12,036 nucleotides of DNA from the NCBI GenBank assembly GCA_025935275.1, contig JAICVP010000037.1:1-12036 (forward strand), read 5' to 3'. The position numbers and the translations under genes are program-made. Below, piece by piece: positions 1-5,109 of the stretch (its first letter is position 1; each line of letters opens with the position of its first letter). This DNA comes from Thermoleophilia bacterium (GTDB taxonomy: Bacteria > Actinomycetota > Thermoleophilia > Gaiellales > Gaiellaceae). The notes under the pieces were generated by a model that was not told the DNA's origin, ran no database searches, and was given only the letters and a program-made list of their open reading frames with translations.

Positions 1-57
1 CGGCACATCGGCCTCTTCGAGCGGCCGCAGGAGAACCATGTCGTCCTCGAGCGTCAC
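1..57 (-). CDS. Probable GNAT N-acetyltransferase, N-terminal fragment
   Basis: Only the first 19 codons lie inside the window; the gene continues past base 1. The reading VTLEDDMVLLRPLEEADVP matches the usual beginning of RimJ/RimL-type GNAT acetyltransferases, where a 'VxLRPLxxxD' strand precedes the acetyl-CoA fold. The GTG start at 57-55 overlaps the TGA stop of the mutase gene as GTGA, the common translational-coupling arrangement. An alternative ATG at 39-37 has a GAGG five nt upstream. I prefer the GTG because family members normally carry a few residues before the LRPL strand. The catalytic domain is not visible, so substrate and activity cannot be judged. Confidence 0.5.
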   Translation of the reverse strand, partial: MTLEDDMVLLRPLEEADVP

Positions 58-1637
58 GGCGCGTGCTGGGCGTCGTACGTGCCGAACTCCTCGCGCAGCG
101 CGTTGCAGATCTCACCCACGGTGCAACAGGCTGCGAGCGCCTCTCGCATCGGAGGAAAAAGGTTCTCGGTACCGTGCGCTGCGTCGCGCACCCGACCCAG
201 CGCCGCCTCGGCCGCGCTCGCATCGCGCTCGGCACGGACGCGGGCCGTGCGCTCGAGCTGCCGCCCCTCTGCAGCCGGGTCGAGCCGGTGGAGCTCGATC
301 TCGCCGCCCTCTTCTTCGACAAATCGGTTCACGCCGACCAGGACCTTTTCGCCGCTCTCCAACCGCCGCTCGTGCTCGTAGGCCGCATCTTCGATCTCGT
401 GCTGCGTGAACCCCTGCTCGATCGCGGCGACCGCGCCTCCAAGCTCGTCCACGCGCTCGATCAGGGCCCACGCCCGCTCCTCCAGCTCGCGGGTGAGCGT
501 CTCGAGGAAATAGGCGCCGCCGAGCGGATCTGCGGTGTCGGTTCCGCCCGCTTCGTGCGCGAGCACCTGCTGCGTCCGCAGGGCGATGCGCGCGGCTCGC
601 TCCGACGGCAGTGCGAGCGCCTCGTCGTACCCGTTCGTGTGGATCGACTGCGCGCCTCCGCACACCGCCGAGAGCGCCTGGATCGCGACCCGCACGATGT
701 TGTTCTCGGGCTGCTGGGCGGTCAGCGTCGAGCCGCCGGTCTGCGCGTGGAAGCGCAGCGCCTGCGCCTTCGGGTTCGTCGCCCCGAAGCGCTCGCTCAT
801 GATCCGCGCCCAGAGCGTCCGCGCCGCACGGAACTTCGCCACCTCCTGGAAGAAGTGGTTGTGGGCGTTGAAGAAGAAGGAGAGCCGCTCCCCGAACTCG
901 TCGGGCGAGAGGCCCGCGTCGACGGCCGCCTGGCAGTACGCGATCCCGTGGGCGAGCGTGAAGCCGAGCTCCTGCACGGCCGTCGAGCCCGCCTCGCGGA
1001 TGTGGTACCCCGAGATCGAGATCGTGTTCCACTTCGGCAGCCGCTCGTCGCAGTAGGCGAAGAGGTCGGTCGTGATCCGCATCGAAGGGCGCGGCGGGAA
1101 GATGTAGTTCCCGCGCGCCACGTACTCCTTGAGGATGTCGTTCTGCACCGTGCCGCGCAGCTCGGCGGCCGGAACTCCCTGACCTTCGGCCACGAGCTCG
1201 TACAGGAGGAGCAGAAGCGCGGCGGGTGCGTTGATCGTCATCGAGGTCGACACCTCGCCGAGCGGGATCGAGTCGAAGAGGATCTCCATGTCGGCGAGCG
1301 AGTCGATGGCGACGCCGGTGCGGCCGACTTCCCCTGTCGCCCGCTCGTCGTCGGAATCGAGACCGAGCTGAGTCGGCAGGTCGAAAGCGACCGAGAGCCC
1401 GGTCTGCCCGCGCTCGAGCAGGTAGCGGAAGCGGGCGTTCGTCTCCTCGGCGGACGCGAACCCTGCGTACTGCCTGATCGTCCAGGGCCGGCCGCGGTAC
1501 ATGTCCGGGTACGGCCCGCGGGTGAACGGGTACTCGCCGGGCCGCCCCGCCTCCGCGGCGGCGACGTCCTCGGCCGTGTAGACCGGCTTGACCTCGATGC
1601 CCGAGTCGGTCTCGCGGCGGTCTTCGGCTTTCGCCAT
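54..1637 (-). CDS. Methylmalonyl-CoA mutase large (catalytic) subunit, lacking the B12-binding domain
   Basis: A 527-aa TIM-barrel subunit that interconverts (R)-methylmalonyl-CoA and succinyl-CoA by adenosylcobalamin radical chemistry, in propionate/branched-chain catabolism or the reverse direction. Visible family blocks are PWTIRQYAGF (51-60), GLSVAFDLPTQ (80-90), PSMRITTD (184-191) and SISGYH (207-212). Y57, R175 and H212 have the same mutual spacing as Y89, R207 and H244 of the Propionibacterium enzyme; isobutyryl-CoA mutase has Phe/Gln at the first two, so a carboxylated substrate is favoured. The chain ends without the C-terminal cobalamin DxHxxG domain, so a separate small subunit must be encoded elsewhere. 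The ATG at 1637 gives an N-terminus of family-like length; an ATG at 1658 would add 7 residues. A weak AGAGG lies only 2 nt before the ATG, and a TAGCCT box lies 7 nt upstream. Confidence 0.93.
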   Translation of the reverse strand: MAKAEDRRETDSGIEVKPVYTAEDVAAAEAGRPGEYPFTRGPYPDMYRGRPWTIRQYAGFASAEETNARFRYLLERGQTGLSVAFDLPTQLGLDSDDERATGEVGRTGVAIDSLADMEILFDSIPLGEVSTSMTINAPAALLLLLYELVAEGQGVPAAELRGTVQNDILKEYVARGNYIFPPRPSMRITTDLFAYCDERLPKWNTISISGYHIREAGSTAVQELGFTLAHGIAYCQAAVDAGLSPDEFGERLSFFFNAHNHFFQEVAKFRAARTLWARIMSERFGATNPKAQALRFHAQTGGSTLTAQQPENNIVRVAIQALSAVCGGAQSIHTNGYDEALALPSERAARIALRTQQVLAHEAGGTDTADPLGGAYFLETLTRELEERAWALIERVDELGGAVAAIEQGFTQHEIEDAAYEHERRLESGEKVLVGVNRFVEEEGGEIELHRLDPAAEGRQLERTARVRAERDASAAEAALGRVRDAAHGTENLFPPMREALAACCTVGEICNALREEFGTYDAQHAP

Positions 1638-1656
1638 CGCCTCTAGGCTAACGCCC
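1638..1656. promoter_or_regulatory. Symmetric bidirectional promoter core (overlapping -10 boxes)
   Basis: The 19-bp gap between the divergent mutase and moaD-moaE start codons centres on TAGGCTA (1644-1650). Read on + it gives TAGGCT (1644-1649), then 7 nt, then ATG at 1657. Read on - it gives TAGCCT (1650-1645), then 7 nt, then ATG at 1637. Both match TANNNT at the distance expected for leaderless transcripts. I see no convincing -35 box on either side. Promoter activity is inferred from sequence only. Confidence 0.55.
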
Positions 1657-2295
1657 ATGCGAGTGACGGTGAGGCTTTTCGCGGGCTTGCGCGAGCACGC
1701 AGGCACCGGACGGCGGGAGCTCGAGCTGGAGGACGGGGCGCGCGTCGAGGACGTCTGGCCGACGCTGGGGCTCGGACAGGAGCCGAGCGGCCTGGTGTTC
1801 GCCGTCAACCGCATCTACGTCGAGCGAGGGAGCGCCCTCTCGGACGGGGACGAGGTTGCGCTCATCCCGCCGGTCTCGGGCGGTGGGTTTCAGCTCACCG
1901 AGGATCCCATCGATTTCCCCGCCGTCGTCAGGGAGGTCGAGGACGAGCGCGCGGGGGCGATTGCCACCTTTCTCGGCACCGTCCGCGCCGAGTCGCGTGG
2001 CCGTGACGTGGTGCGCCTCGAGTACGAGGCCTACGAGGGCATGGCCGAGAAGGTCATGAGCGACCTCGCCGAACGCCTGAAGGAACGGTACGACCTCTGC
2101 GCCGTCGCCATTACGCACCGCGTCGGCGTCTGCGAGATCGGGGCAGCGAGCGTGGCGATCGCCGTGTCCGCCCCGCATCGCCAGGATGCGCTCGCCGCCT
2201 GCAAGGAGGCGATCGACACGCTCAAGGAGACGGTGCCGCTGTGGAAGAAGGAGGTCTACGAAGGCGGCGAGGAGTGGATCGGGAGGGGCTCGTAG
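1657..2295 (+). CDS. Fused molybdopterin synthase, MoaD-MoaE
   Basis: A 212-aa fusion of both molybdopterin synthase subunits, which put the dithiolene sulfurs onto precursor Z (cPMP) in molybdenum cofactor synthesis. Residues 1-76 are a ubiquitin-like MoaD domain (MRVTVRLFAG start, FAVNRIYV, PPVSGG end). Residues 78-212 are MoaE, with FLGTVR (105-110), ITHRVG (152-157) and the active-site strand LKETVPLWKKE, where K190 and K197 correspond to E. coli K119 and K126. MoaD needs a free C-terminal Gly-Gly for adenylation and thiocarboxylation, but here the glycines (75-77) are internal. In the similar Mycobacterium tuberculosis MoaX, cleavage between the domains has been reported as necessary. 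The ATG at 1657 begins exactly at the MoaD first strand; upstream in-frame codons overlap the mutase gene. No Shine-Dalgarno site is seen. Confidence 0.93.
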   Translation: MRVTVRLFAGLREHAGTGRRELELEDGARVEDVWPTLGLGQEPSGLVFAVNRIYVERGSALSDGDEVALIPPVSGGGFQLTEDPIDFPAVVREVEDERAGAIATFLGTVRAESRGRDVVRLEYEAYEGMAEKVMSDLAERLKERYDLCAVAITHRVGVCEIGAASVAIAVSAPHRQDALAACKEAIDTLKETVPLWKKEVYEGGEEWIGRGS

Positions 2296-2316
2296 CAAGG
2301 CGCTGGGTCGCCTCCT

Positions 2317-2333
2317 GAGGCCCTACAGGCCTC
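2317..2333 (+). terminator. Hairpin after moaD-moaE
   Basis: GAGGCC (2317-2322) and GGCCTC (2328-2333) form a perfect 6-bp stem around the loop CTACA, extendable by a T-G and a C-G pair. It lies 21 nt after the moaD-moaE stop. No T-run follows, so intrinsic termination is uncertain. Confidence 0.35.
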
Positions 2334-2383
2334 GGCGAAGGAATCGTGGAGATTTGCGCCATCTCGCCCGCCGCTGACAACTG

Positions 2384-2389
2384 TAGATT
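2384..2389 (+). promoter_or_regulatory. Possible -10 box before the 64-aa ORF
   Basis: TAGATT matches TANNNT and lies 30 nt before the GTG start of the small ORF at 2420, after the putative moaD-moaE terminator. No -35 box at the usual spacing is evident. The identical hexamer is used in the candidate promoter of the secreted paralog near 3800. Confidence 0.25.
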
Positions 2390-2419
2390 CCCGCCGCCGT
2401 CCCACCCCCCGGCGCCCGC

Positions 2420-2614
2420 GTGCTCATACGCCTCCACGATCCTGATCGCCAGATCGACCTGCTCGTCTTCCTGCGCAACAGCGGGATCTTCGCCCTGGAG
2501 AGGGTAGAGGGCGACACCATCCGCGTCTTCGACGTGGACGCCGCACGCCTGCGCGAGGTCATCGCCACGTGGGAGGCGATGGACCCGGGGAACCTGGTCG
2601 ACCTGGAGCCCTAG
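2420..2614 (+). CDS. Small hypothetical protein, 64 aa
   Basis: I do not recognise this protein. It reads from a GTG start and has strongly G/C-ending codons like the core genes around it, unlike random shadow ORFs. The product is acidic, without a signal peptide, membrane segment or cysteines. It alternates short hydrophobic stretches (IDLLVFLRNSGIFALERV, TIRVFDVD) with a helix-like LREVIATWEAM and ends in VDLEP, consistent with one small alpha/beta domain. It lies downstream of moaD-moaE on the same strand, but a hairpin and a possible -10 box separate them, so it may be its own unit. No Shine-Dalgarno site is evident upstream of the GTG. Confidence 0.6.
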   Translation: MLIRLHDPDRQIDLLVFLRNSGIFALERVEGDTIRVFDVDAARLREVIATWEAMDPGNLVDLEP

Positions 2615-2619
2615 ACACG

Positions 2620-2726
2620 AAAAAGACGACCGACGCAGGGGTCCACGCGTCGGCCGTCCGGGAGATGACCGGCGCGGAATCTGGGGGTGCCGGTCTCCTG
2701 GAGGGGCTGCGGTCCCGCTCCAGGGG
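2620..2726 (-). ncRNA. Candidate small RNA with three stem-loops
   Basis: On the minus strand a promoter-like TTCACT-N17-TAGGCT (2761-2733) predicts a transcript start near 2726. Three consecutive hairpins follow: 2724-2697 (CCTGGAG/CTCCAGG plus three inner G-C pairs and one bulge), 2695-2667 (GACCGGC/GCCGGTC), and the terminator 2658-2625 ending in TTTTT. The predicted RNA is about 107 nt and holds no obvious ORF. On this strand the loops of the second and third hairpins contain ACCCCC and ACCCC. That recalls the C-rich loops of actinobacterial 6C RNA, but the runs are shorter than six, so I do not assign that family. Confidence 0.35.
2625..2658 (-). terminator. Strong minus-strand hairpin terminator with U5 tract
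   Basis: Arms GACGACCGACGC (2625-2636) and GCGTCGGCCGTC (2647-2658) pair over 12 positions with one mismatch and a 10-nt loop. Read on the minus strand the stem is followed directly by TTTTT (complement of 2624-2620), a classic intrinsic terminator. It starts 10 nt after the stop of the + strand 64-aa ORF and could also insulate that gene, but no T-run follows in the + direction. Confidence 0.65.
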
Positions 2727-2732
2727 GCTTCC

Positions 2733-2761
2733 AGCCTAACCGGGCGCGCCGAGGAAGTGAA
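2733..2761 (-). promoter_or_regulatory. Candidate promoter for the small RNA
   Basis: Minus-strand TTCACT (2761-2756), a 17-bp spacer and TAGGCT (2738-2733). It lies just beyond the terminator hairpin 2770-2796 and just before the first of the three hairpins. The -10 hexamer is identical to that of moaD-moaE. Confidence 0.35.
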
Positions 2762-2769
2762 GCGCAAAG

Positions 2770-2796
2770 AGAGAGACCCCGCTGAGGGGCCTCTCT
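2770..2796 (-). terminator. Hairpin terminator after the 39-aa ORF
   Basis: AGAGAG (2770-2775) pairs with CTCTCT (2791-2796) and CCCC (2777-2780) with GGGG (2786-2789), with one A-C mismatch between them and a GCTGA loop. On the minus strand it is followed by CTTTGCGCTT, a weak U-rich tail. It sits 22 nt beyond the stop of the small minus-strand ORF, a normal terminator position. Confidence 0.5.
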
Positions 2797-2818
2797 ACGC
2801 GTCCGGCTGCGTCCAGGC

Positions 2819-2938
2819 CTACTTCTTCGCCAGTGCGACGGGCCCGCGGCGAGGCTGAGGCATCGCAACGCTCCCGCTCTCTGCTTCTAGGCGCTTCGGG
2901 CGCTTGCCCCGCCACGAGGTGGGGGTCTGCGCACTCAA
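2819..2938 (-). CDS. Possible small basic protein, 39 aa
   Basis: I do not recognise this product. From TTG at 2938 it reads 39 residues rich in Arg/Lys (SWRGKRPKRLEAES; ending RRGPVALAKK), with mostly G/C third positions. It begins 9 nt after the stop of the upstream secreted-protein gene, with GAGGAG only 2 nt before the TTG. Its stop is followed at a normal distance by a hairpin terminator. An internal ATG at 2863 has a better placed GGGAG and would give a 14-residue peptide. It is in frame with the upstream secreted gene beyond tandem TGA-TGA stops. The tidy ORF-plus-terminator layout favours a real gene, but there is no family evidence; basic composition fits a nucleic-acid-binding or ribosome-associated peptide only as a guess. 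Confidence 0.33.
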   Translation of the reverse strand: MSAQTPTSWRGKRPKRLEAESGSVAMPQPRRGPVALAKK

Positions 2939-2947
2939 CGCTCCTCA

Positions 2948-3310
2948 TCAGCGGCCCGCAGGCGTCAGGACTCCGGTAACGCGGAACACGTGTTCATTGA
3001 TGACGACTCGGCACGTCACGGCTGGCACGGCATTGACGTCAAAGCCAGGAGTCACCACAACCTGCGTATTCGCGGTTTCGTCGAAGCCGATCATCGCTTC
3101 GAAAATCCGCCGGCTATCCGTCAGATGCCAGGCGGCTCCGTGTACTTGAAACTCCGCGTCGAAACTCGTGGGTGTTCCCGCTGGCCCCGTGCAGTCGAAA
3201 AAGTGCAGTTGCAGATTCGCTCCATCCGGTCCTCCCGGCTCAGCCTGTGCCGTCGCTCCGACGGCTAGTGCCGCAACCAAGGAAGCCGCCATCACGAGTA
3301 CGAGCTTCAT
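2948..3310 (-). CDS. Secreted small protein A with FFDCTGPAGTP block
   Basis: An unrecognised 120-aa exported protein. Residues 1-23 form a clear signal peptide: MK, the hydrophobic stretch LVLVMAASLVAALAVG, and an AQA cleavage site before E24. The mature domain of about 97 residues contains HFFDCTGPAGTPTSFD (36-51) and two cysteines, C40 and C100, 60 residues apart and possibly disulfide-bonded outside the cell. It ends FRVTGVLTPAGR. The ATG at 3310 is chosen because AGGAGG (3324-3319) lies 8 nt upstream and the signal peptide starts there; an upstream in-frame start would only add polar residues. It is a paralog of the next gene to the right (same block, same cysteine spacing, same VTG ending). 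Its codons are less G/C-biased than in the core genes. Function unknown; a small beta-rich adhesive or structural surface domain is possible. Confidence 0.78.
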   Translation of the reverse strand: MKLVLVMAASLVAALAVGATAQAEPGGPDGANLQLHFFDCTGPAGTPTSFDAEFQVHGAAWHLTDSRRIFEAMIGFDETANTQVVVTPGFDVNAVPAVTCRVVINEHVFRVTGVLTPAGR

Positions 3311-3342
3311 CAACCTTTCCTCCTTCATCATCGACATGTGAT

Positions 3343-3367
3343 CGTGCGGAGCCGCTCGCGCCGCACG
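3343..3367 (-). terminator. Hairpin between the two secreted paralogs
   Basis: CGTGCGG (3343-3349) and CCGCACG (3361-3367) form a perfect 7-bp G/C-rich stem with an 11-nt loop, 16 nt beyond the stop of secreted protein B on the minus strand. No U-run follows. It may partly terminate or stabilise the message between the two genes, and it overlaps a short leader motif shared by both paralogs. Confidence 0.35.
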
Positions 3368-3383
3368 CTCGGTCCATCGCTGC

Positions 3384-3761
3384 CTACGGCCCGGTGAAGA
3401 ACCCCGTCACGATGACCAGTCTTCCGCTCGGGGCAATGGCGCTGCACGTGATGAGTGCCTCGCCGACGTCCTTCGGCCCCCAGATGACGTTCTCTCCCGT
3501 TGAAGGAACGAAAAGCGACGTTCGCTTGAAGAGGACGGTCGAGCCGACGACATGGGCCGCGACGCTGGGGTTTTGCACCTTCTCAATGTCGAACGATTCA
3601 GGCGTCCCCGCCGGGCCGGTGCAGTCGAAGAATCTGACAGTGATCGCATTCCCGACGTCCGGCTCCGCACTCGCAGTGCCGGTGAGTACACCGGCGATTG
3701 CGAAGCATCCGACTACGACGACGAACCGCAGCATTCCCAGCGTTCTCCCGAAGATTGTCAT
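3384..3761 (-). CDS. Secreted small protein B, paralog of A
   Basis: An unrecognised 125-aa exported protein. The signal peptide spans residues 1-32 (MTIFGRTLGMLRF, hydrophobic VVVVGCFAIAGVL, cleavage after TASA). The mature part contains RFFDCTGPAGTPESFD (43-58) and two cysteines, C47 and C106, 59 apart, and ends IVTGFFTGP. The 11-residue block FFDCTGPAGTP is identical to that of protein A; most of the rest has diverged, so the duplication is not recent or the block is under strong constraint. The start is fixed by AGGAGGG (3773-3767) five nt before ATG 3761. It is the first gene of a probable two-gene minus-strand unit, with a promoter candidate at 3825-3796. Function unknown. Confidence 0.78.
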   Translation of the reverse strand: MTIFGRTLGMLRFVVVVGCFAIAGVLTGTASAEPDVGNAITVRFFDCTGPAGTPESFDIEKVQNPSVAAHVVGSTVLFKRTSLFVPSTGENVIWGPKDVGEALITCSAIAPSGRLVIVTGFFTGP

Positions 3762-3780
3762 TCCTTCCCTCCTGTCATGG

Positions 3781-3825
3781 GATTCGTTCGGAGCGAATCT
3801 ACGAGTCGCGTAGCGTTCGGAACAA
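3781..3825 (-). promoter_or_regulatory. Candidate promoter and operator-like repeats before secreted protein B
   Basis: Minus-strand TTGTTC (3825-3820), an 18-bp spacer and TAGATT (3801-3796) form a plausible promoter; the transcript would carry a short leader with the Shine-Dalgarno site. GATTCG (3781-3786) and CGAATC (3794-3799) form an inverted repeat overlapping the -10 box and start site. On + the octamer CGTTCGGA occurs twice (3785-3792 and 3814-3821), 29 bp apart. These could be a repressor site, but no regulator gene is adjacent. Confidence 0.4.
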
Positions 3826-4113
3826 CCTGGTTGGCCTGCCGATTGATAGGGAGGCTGGCACACCATGACGTCGACAGCGCGCTGAGCCGAGGCCGGGCGA
3901 TAGAGCAGCAGCCCATTGCAGGCGGCAGTCGCGAGGGGAAGCGACCGGAGGGATTCGCTGCGACTGATCGGCCTCCGGGTACCGGGTGTGTACATCCTGC
4001 GCAGCGTCGTTTCTCGCGACTCTCAGGGCAGCCAGACGCAGTCAGACGCAAAAGCCGCGGAATGGAGACTCTTTCGGTTCGCCGCAGGCCAGGATGAAGC
4101 GGCCTCAACCTCC
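3826..4113. other. Gene-free stretch upstream of secreted protein B
   Basis: No convincing gene on either strand: the open frames here lack Shine-Dalgarno sites, family features and consistent codon bias. The only local structure seen is a short tandem repeat, CAGACGCA at 4033-4040 and 4043-4050 (10-bp period). The stretch lies between the secreted-protein unit and the moaE remnant and looks like decayed sequence. Confidence 0.5.
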
Positions 4114-4165
4114 GGAAGAAGGAGGTCTACGAGGCGGCGAGGAGTGGATCCGGCGGGGCTCGTAG
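4114..4165 (+). pseudogene. Remnant of a moaE 3' end
   Basis: Bases 4114-4165 match the last 53 nt of moaD-moaE (2243-2295) with 50 identical positions, two substitutions and one deleted A. The remnant encodes KKEVY, then a frameshift, then GGEEWIRRGS and a TAG stop, against KKEVYEGGEEWIGRGS in the intact gene. Similarity stops abruptly on both sides, at GGAAG and at the stop codon. It may be the displaced original 3' end left by an insertion, or the last trace of a second moaE. Confidence 0.8.
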
Positions 4166-4241
4166 CGGGGAATGCGTCGGCGCAGCCGGCGTAGGCGTCC
4201 AGTCTTGACGCCGAGCGCGATTCAAGGCAGCGGGCGCTGGC

Positions 4242-4247
4242 TACGAT
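4242..4247 (+). promoter_or_regulatory. -10 box of the site-2 protease gene
   Basis: TACGAT lies 9 nt before the GTG start at 4257, with no Shine-Dalgarno site between them. A TTGACG at 4205-4210 is too far upstream (31 bp) to serve as its -35 box. Confidence 0.4.
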
Positions 4248-4256
4248 GAATCTGAC

Positions 4257-5108
4257 GTGGGACCATTCGCACCCCAGCACGAGCCGGACTATCCGCTCTA
4301 CGAGCCCGAGCCGCAGCGTGAGTACAAGCCCATCCATCCCGAGCCTCGCTGGAAGGAGATCGGGAAGAAGCTGATCGCGCCGCTCGCGGCGCTGGGCGCG
4401 ATCCTGGCGAAGTTCAAGTTCCTCGCGCTCGCGCTCTTCAAGTTCAAGATCTTCGCGACGTCGGCGACGATGCTCGTCTCCATCGCGGCCTACGCGTGGA
4501 TCTGGGGCTGGCGCTTCGCGGCCGGCTTCGTGCTCCTGATCCTGGTGCACGAGCTCGGCCACGTCTTCGAGCTGCGCCGCCAGGGGGTGCCGGCCTCGGC
4601 GCCGCTCTTCATCCCGTTCCTCGGCGCCGTCGTCGGCATGAAGCAGATGCCTGCCGACGCCTGGAAGGAGGCGCGCGTCGCGCTGGCCGGGCCGATCCTC
4701 GGGACGCTCGGCTCCCTGGCCGTCTGGGGGCTGGGCGAGGCCTTCGACTCCCCCCTGCTGATCGCGCTGGCCTTCACCGGCTTCTTCCTGAACCTCTTCA
4801 ACCTCCTGCCCGTGGTACCGCTCGACGGCGGGCGCGCGGTCGCCGCCGTGCACCCCGCGCTCTGGGCGGTCGGCCTCGCCGGCCTCGTCGCCCTCGCCTT
4901 CTGGCATCCGAACCCGGTGCTGATCCTCATCCTCGCGCTCGGGGCGGTCGAGTTGTGGCGCCGGTGGAAGGAGCGCGACAATCCTGCTGCGGCCGCCTAC
5001 TACAAGGTGACCACCTCGCAGCGGCTTACGGCAGGAGCCGTGTACATCGGGCTCGCCGTCTTCCTCGCCGTGGCGATGACGGCGACTCACGTCGAGCGCA
5101 CGTTTTAG
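4257..5108 (+). CDS. Site-2-protease-type membrane metalloprotease (M50)
   Basis: A 283-aa intramembrane zinc protease-like protein. The cytosolic-looking N-terminus is Pro-rich and charged (1-38), followed by hydrophobic segments from about 39 to 97. The zinc motif HELGH (98-102) sits in a membrane helix, and NLLPVVPLDGGR (182-193) supplies the third ligand, D190. Two or three further membrane segments follow to about residue 275. M50 enzymes cut within the bilayer, often releasing anti-sigma or membrane-bound regulators; the substrate here is unknown. This is the compact form without a PDZ domain, so it is more like minimal site-2 proteases than RseP. The GTG start lies 9 nt after a TACGAT box, and an ATG at 4246 is out of frame. 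The LOG gene follows after 1 nt, so the two are probably co-transcribed. Confidence 0.88.
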   Translation: MGPFAPQHEPDYPLYEPEPQREYKPIHPEPRWKEIGKKLIAPLAALGAILAKFKFLALALFKFKIFATSATMLVSIAAYAWIWGWRFAAGFVLLILVHELGHVFELRRQGVPASAPLFIPFLGAVVGMKQMPADAWKEARVALAGPILGTLGSLAVWGLGEAFDSPLLIALAFTGFFLNLFNLLPVVPLDGGRAVAAVHPALWAVGLAGLVALAFWHPNPVLILILALGAVELWRRWKERDNPAAAAYYKVTTSQRLTAGAVYIGLAVFLAVAMTATHVERTF

Positions 5109-5109
5109 C

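Noticed and set aside
63..1646. A 527-codon open frame on the + strand opposite the mutase gene
   Set aside because: It is antisense to a clear methylmalonyl-CoA mutase; long opposite-strand frames are expected where codons end in G/C, and the translation is Arg-rich with no domain.
2819..2950. Selenocysteine readthrough of the tandem TGA-TGA at the end of secreted protein A into the in-frame 39-aa ORF
   Set aside because: Tempting because selABC is present, but the paralog ends at the homologous point with TAG, two adjacent Sec codons would be odd, and no SECIS-like hairpin sits immediately after the TGAs.
2625..2950. tmRNA, SRP RNA, RNase P RNA or a CRISPR array in the hairpin-rich intergenic region
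   Set aside because: None of the conserved cores of these RNAs is visible, and the hairpins are all different rather than repeats with spacers.
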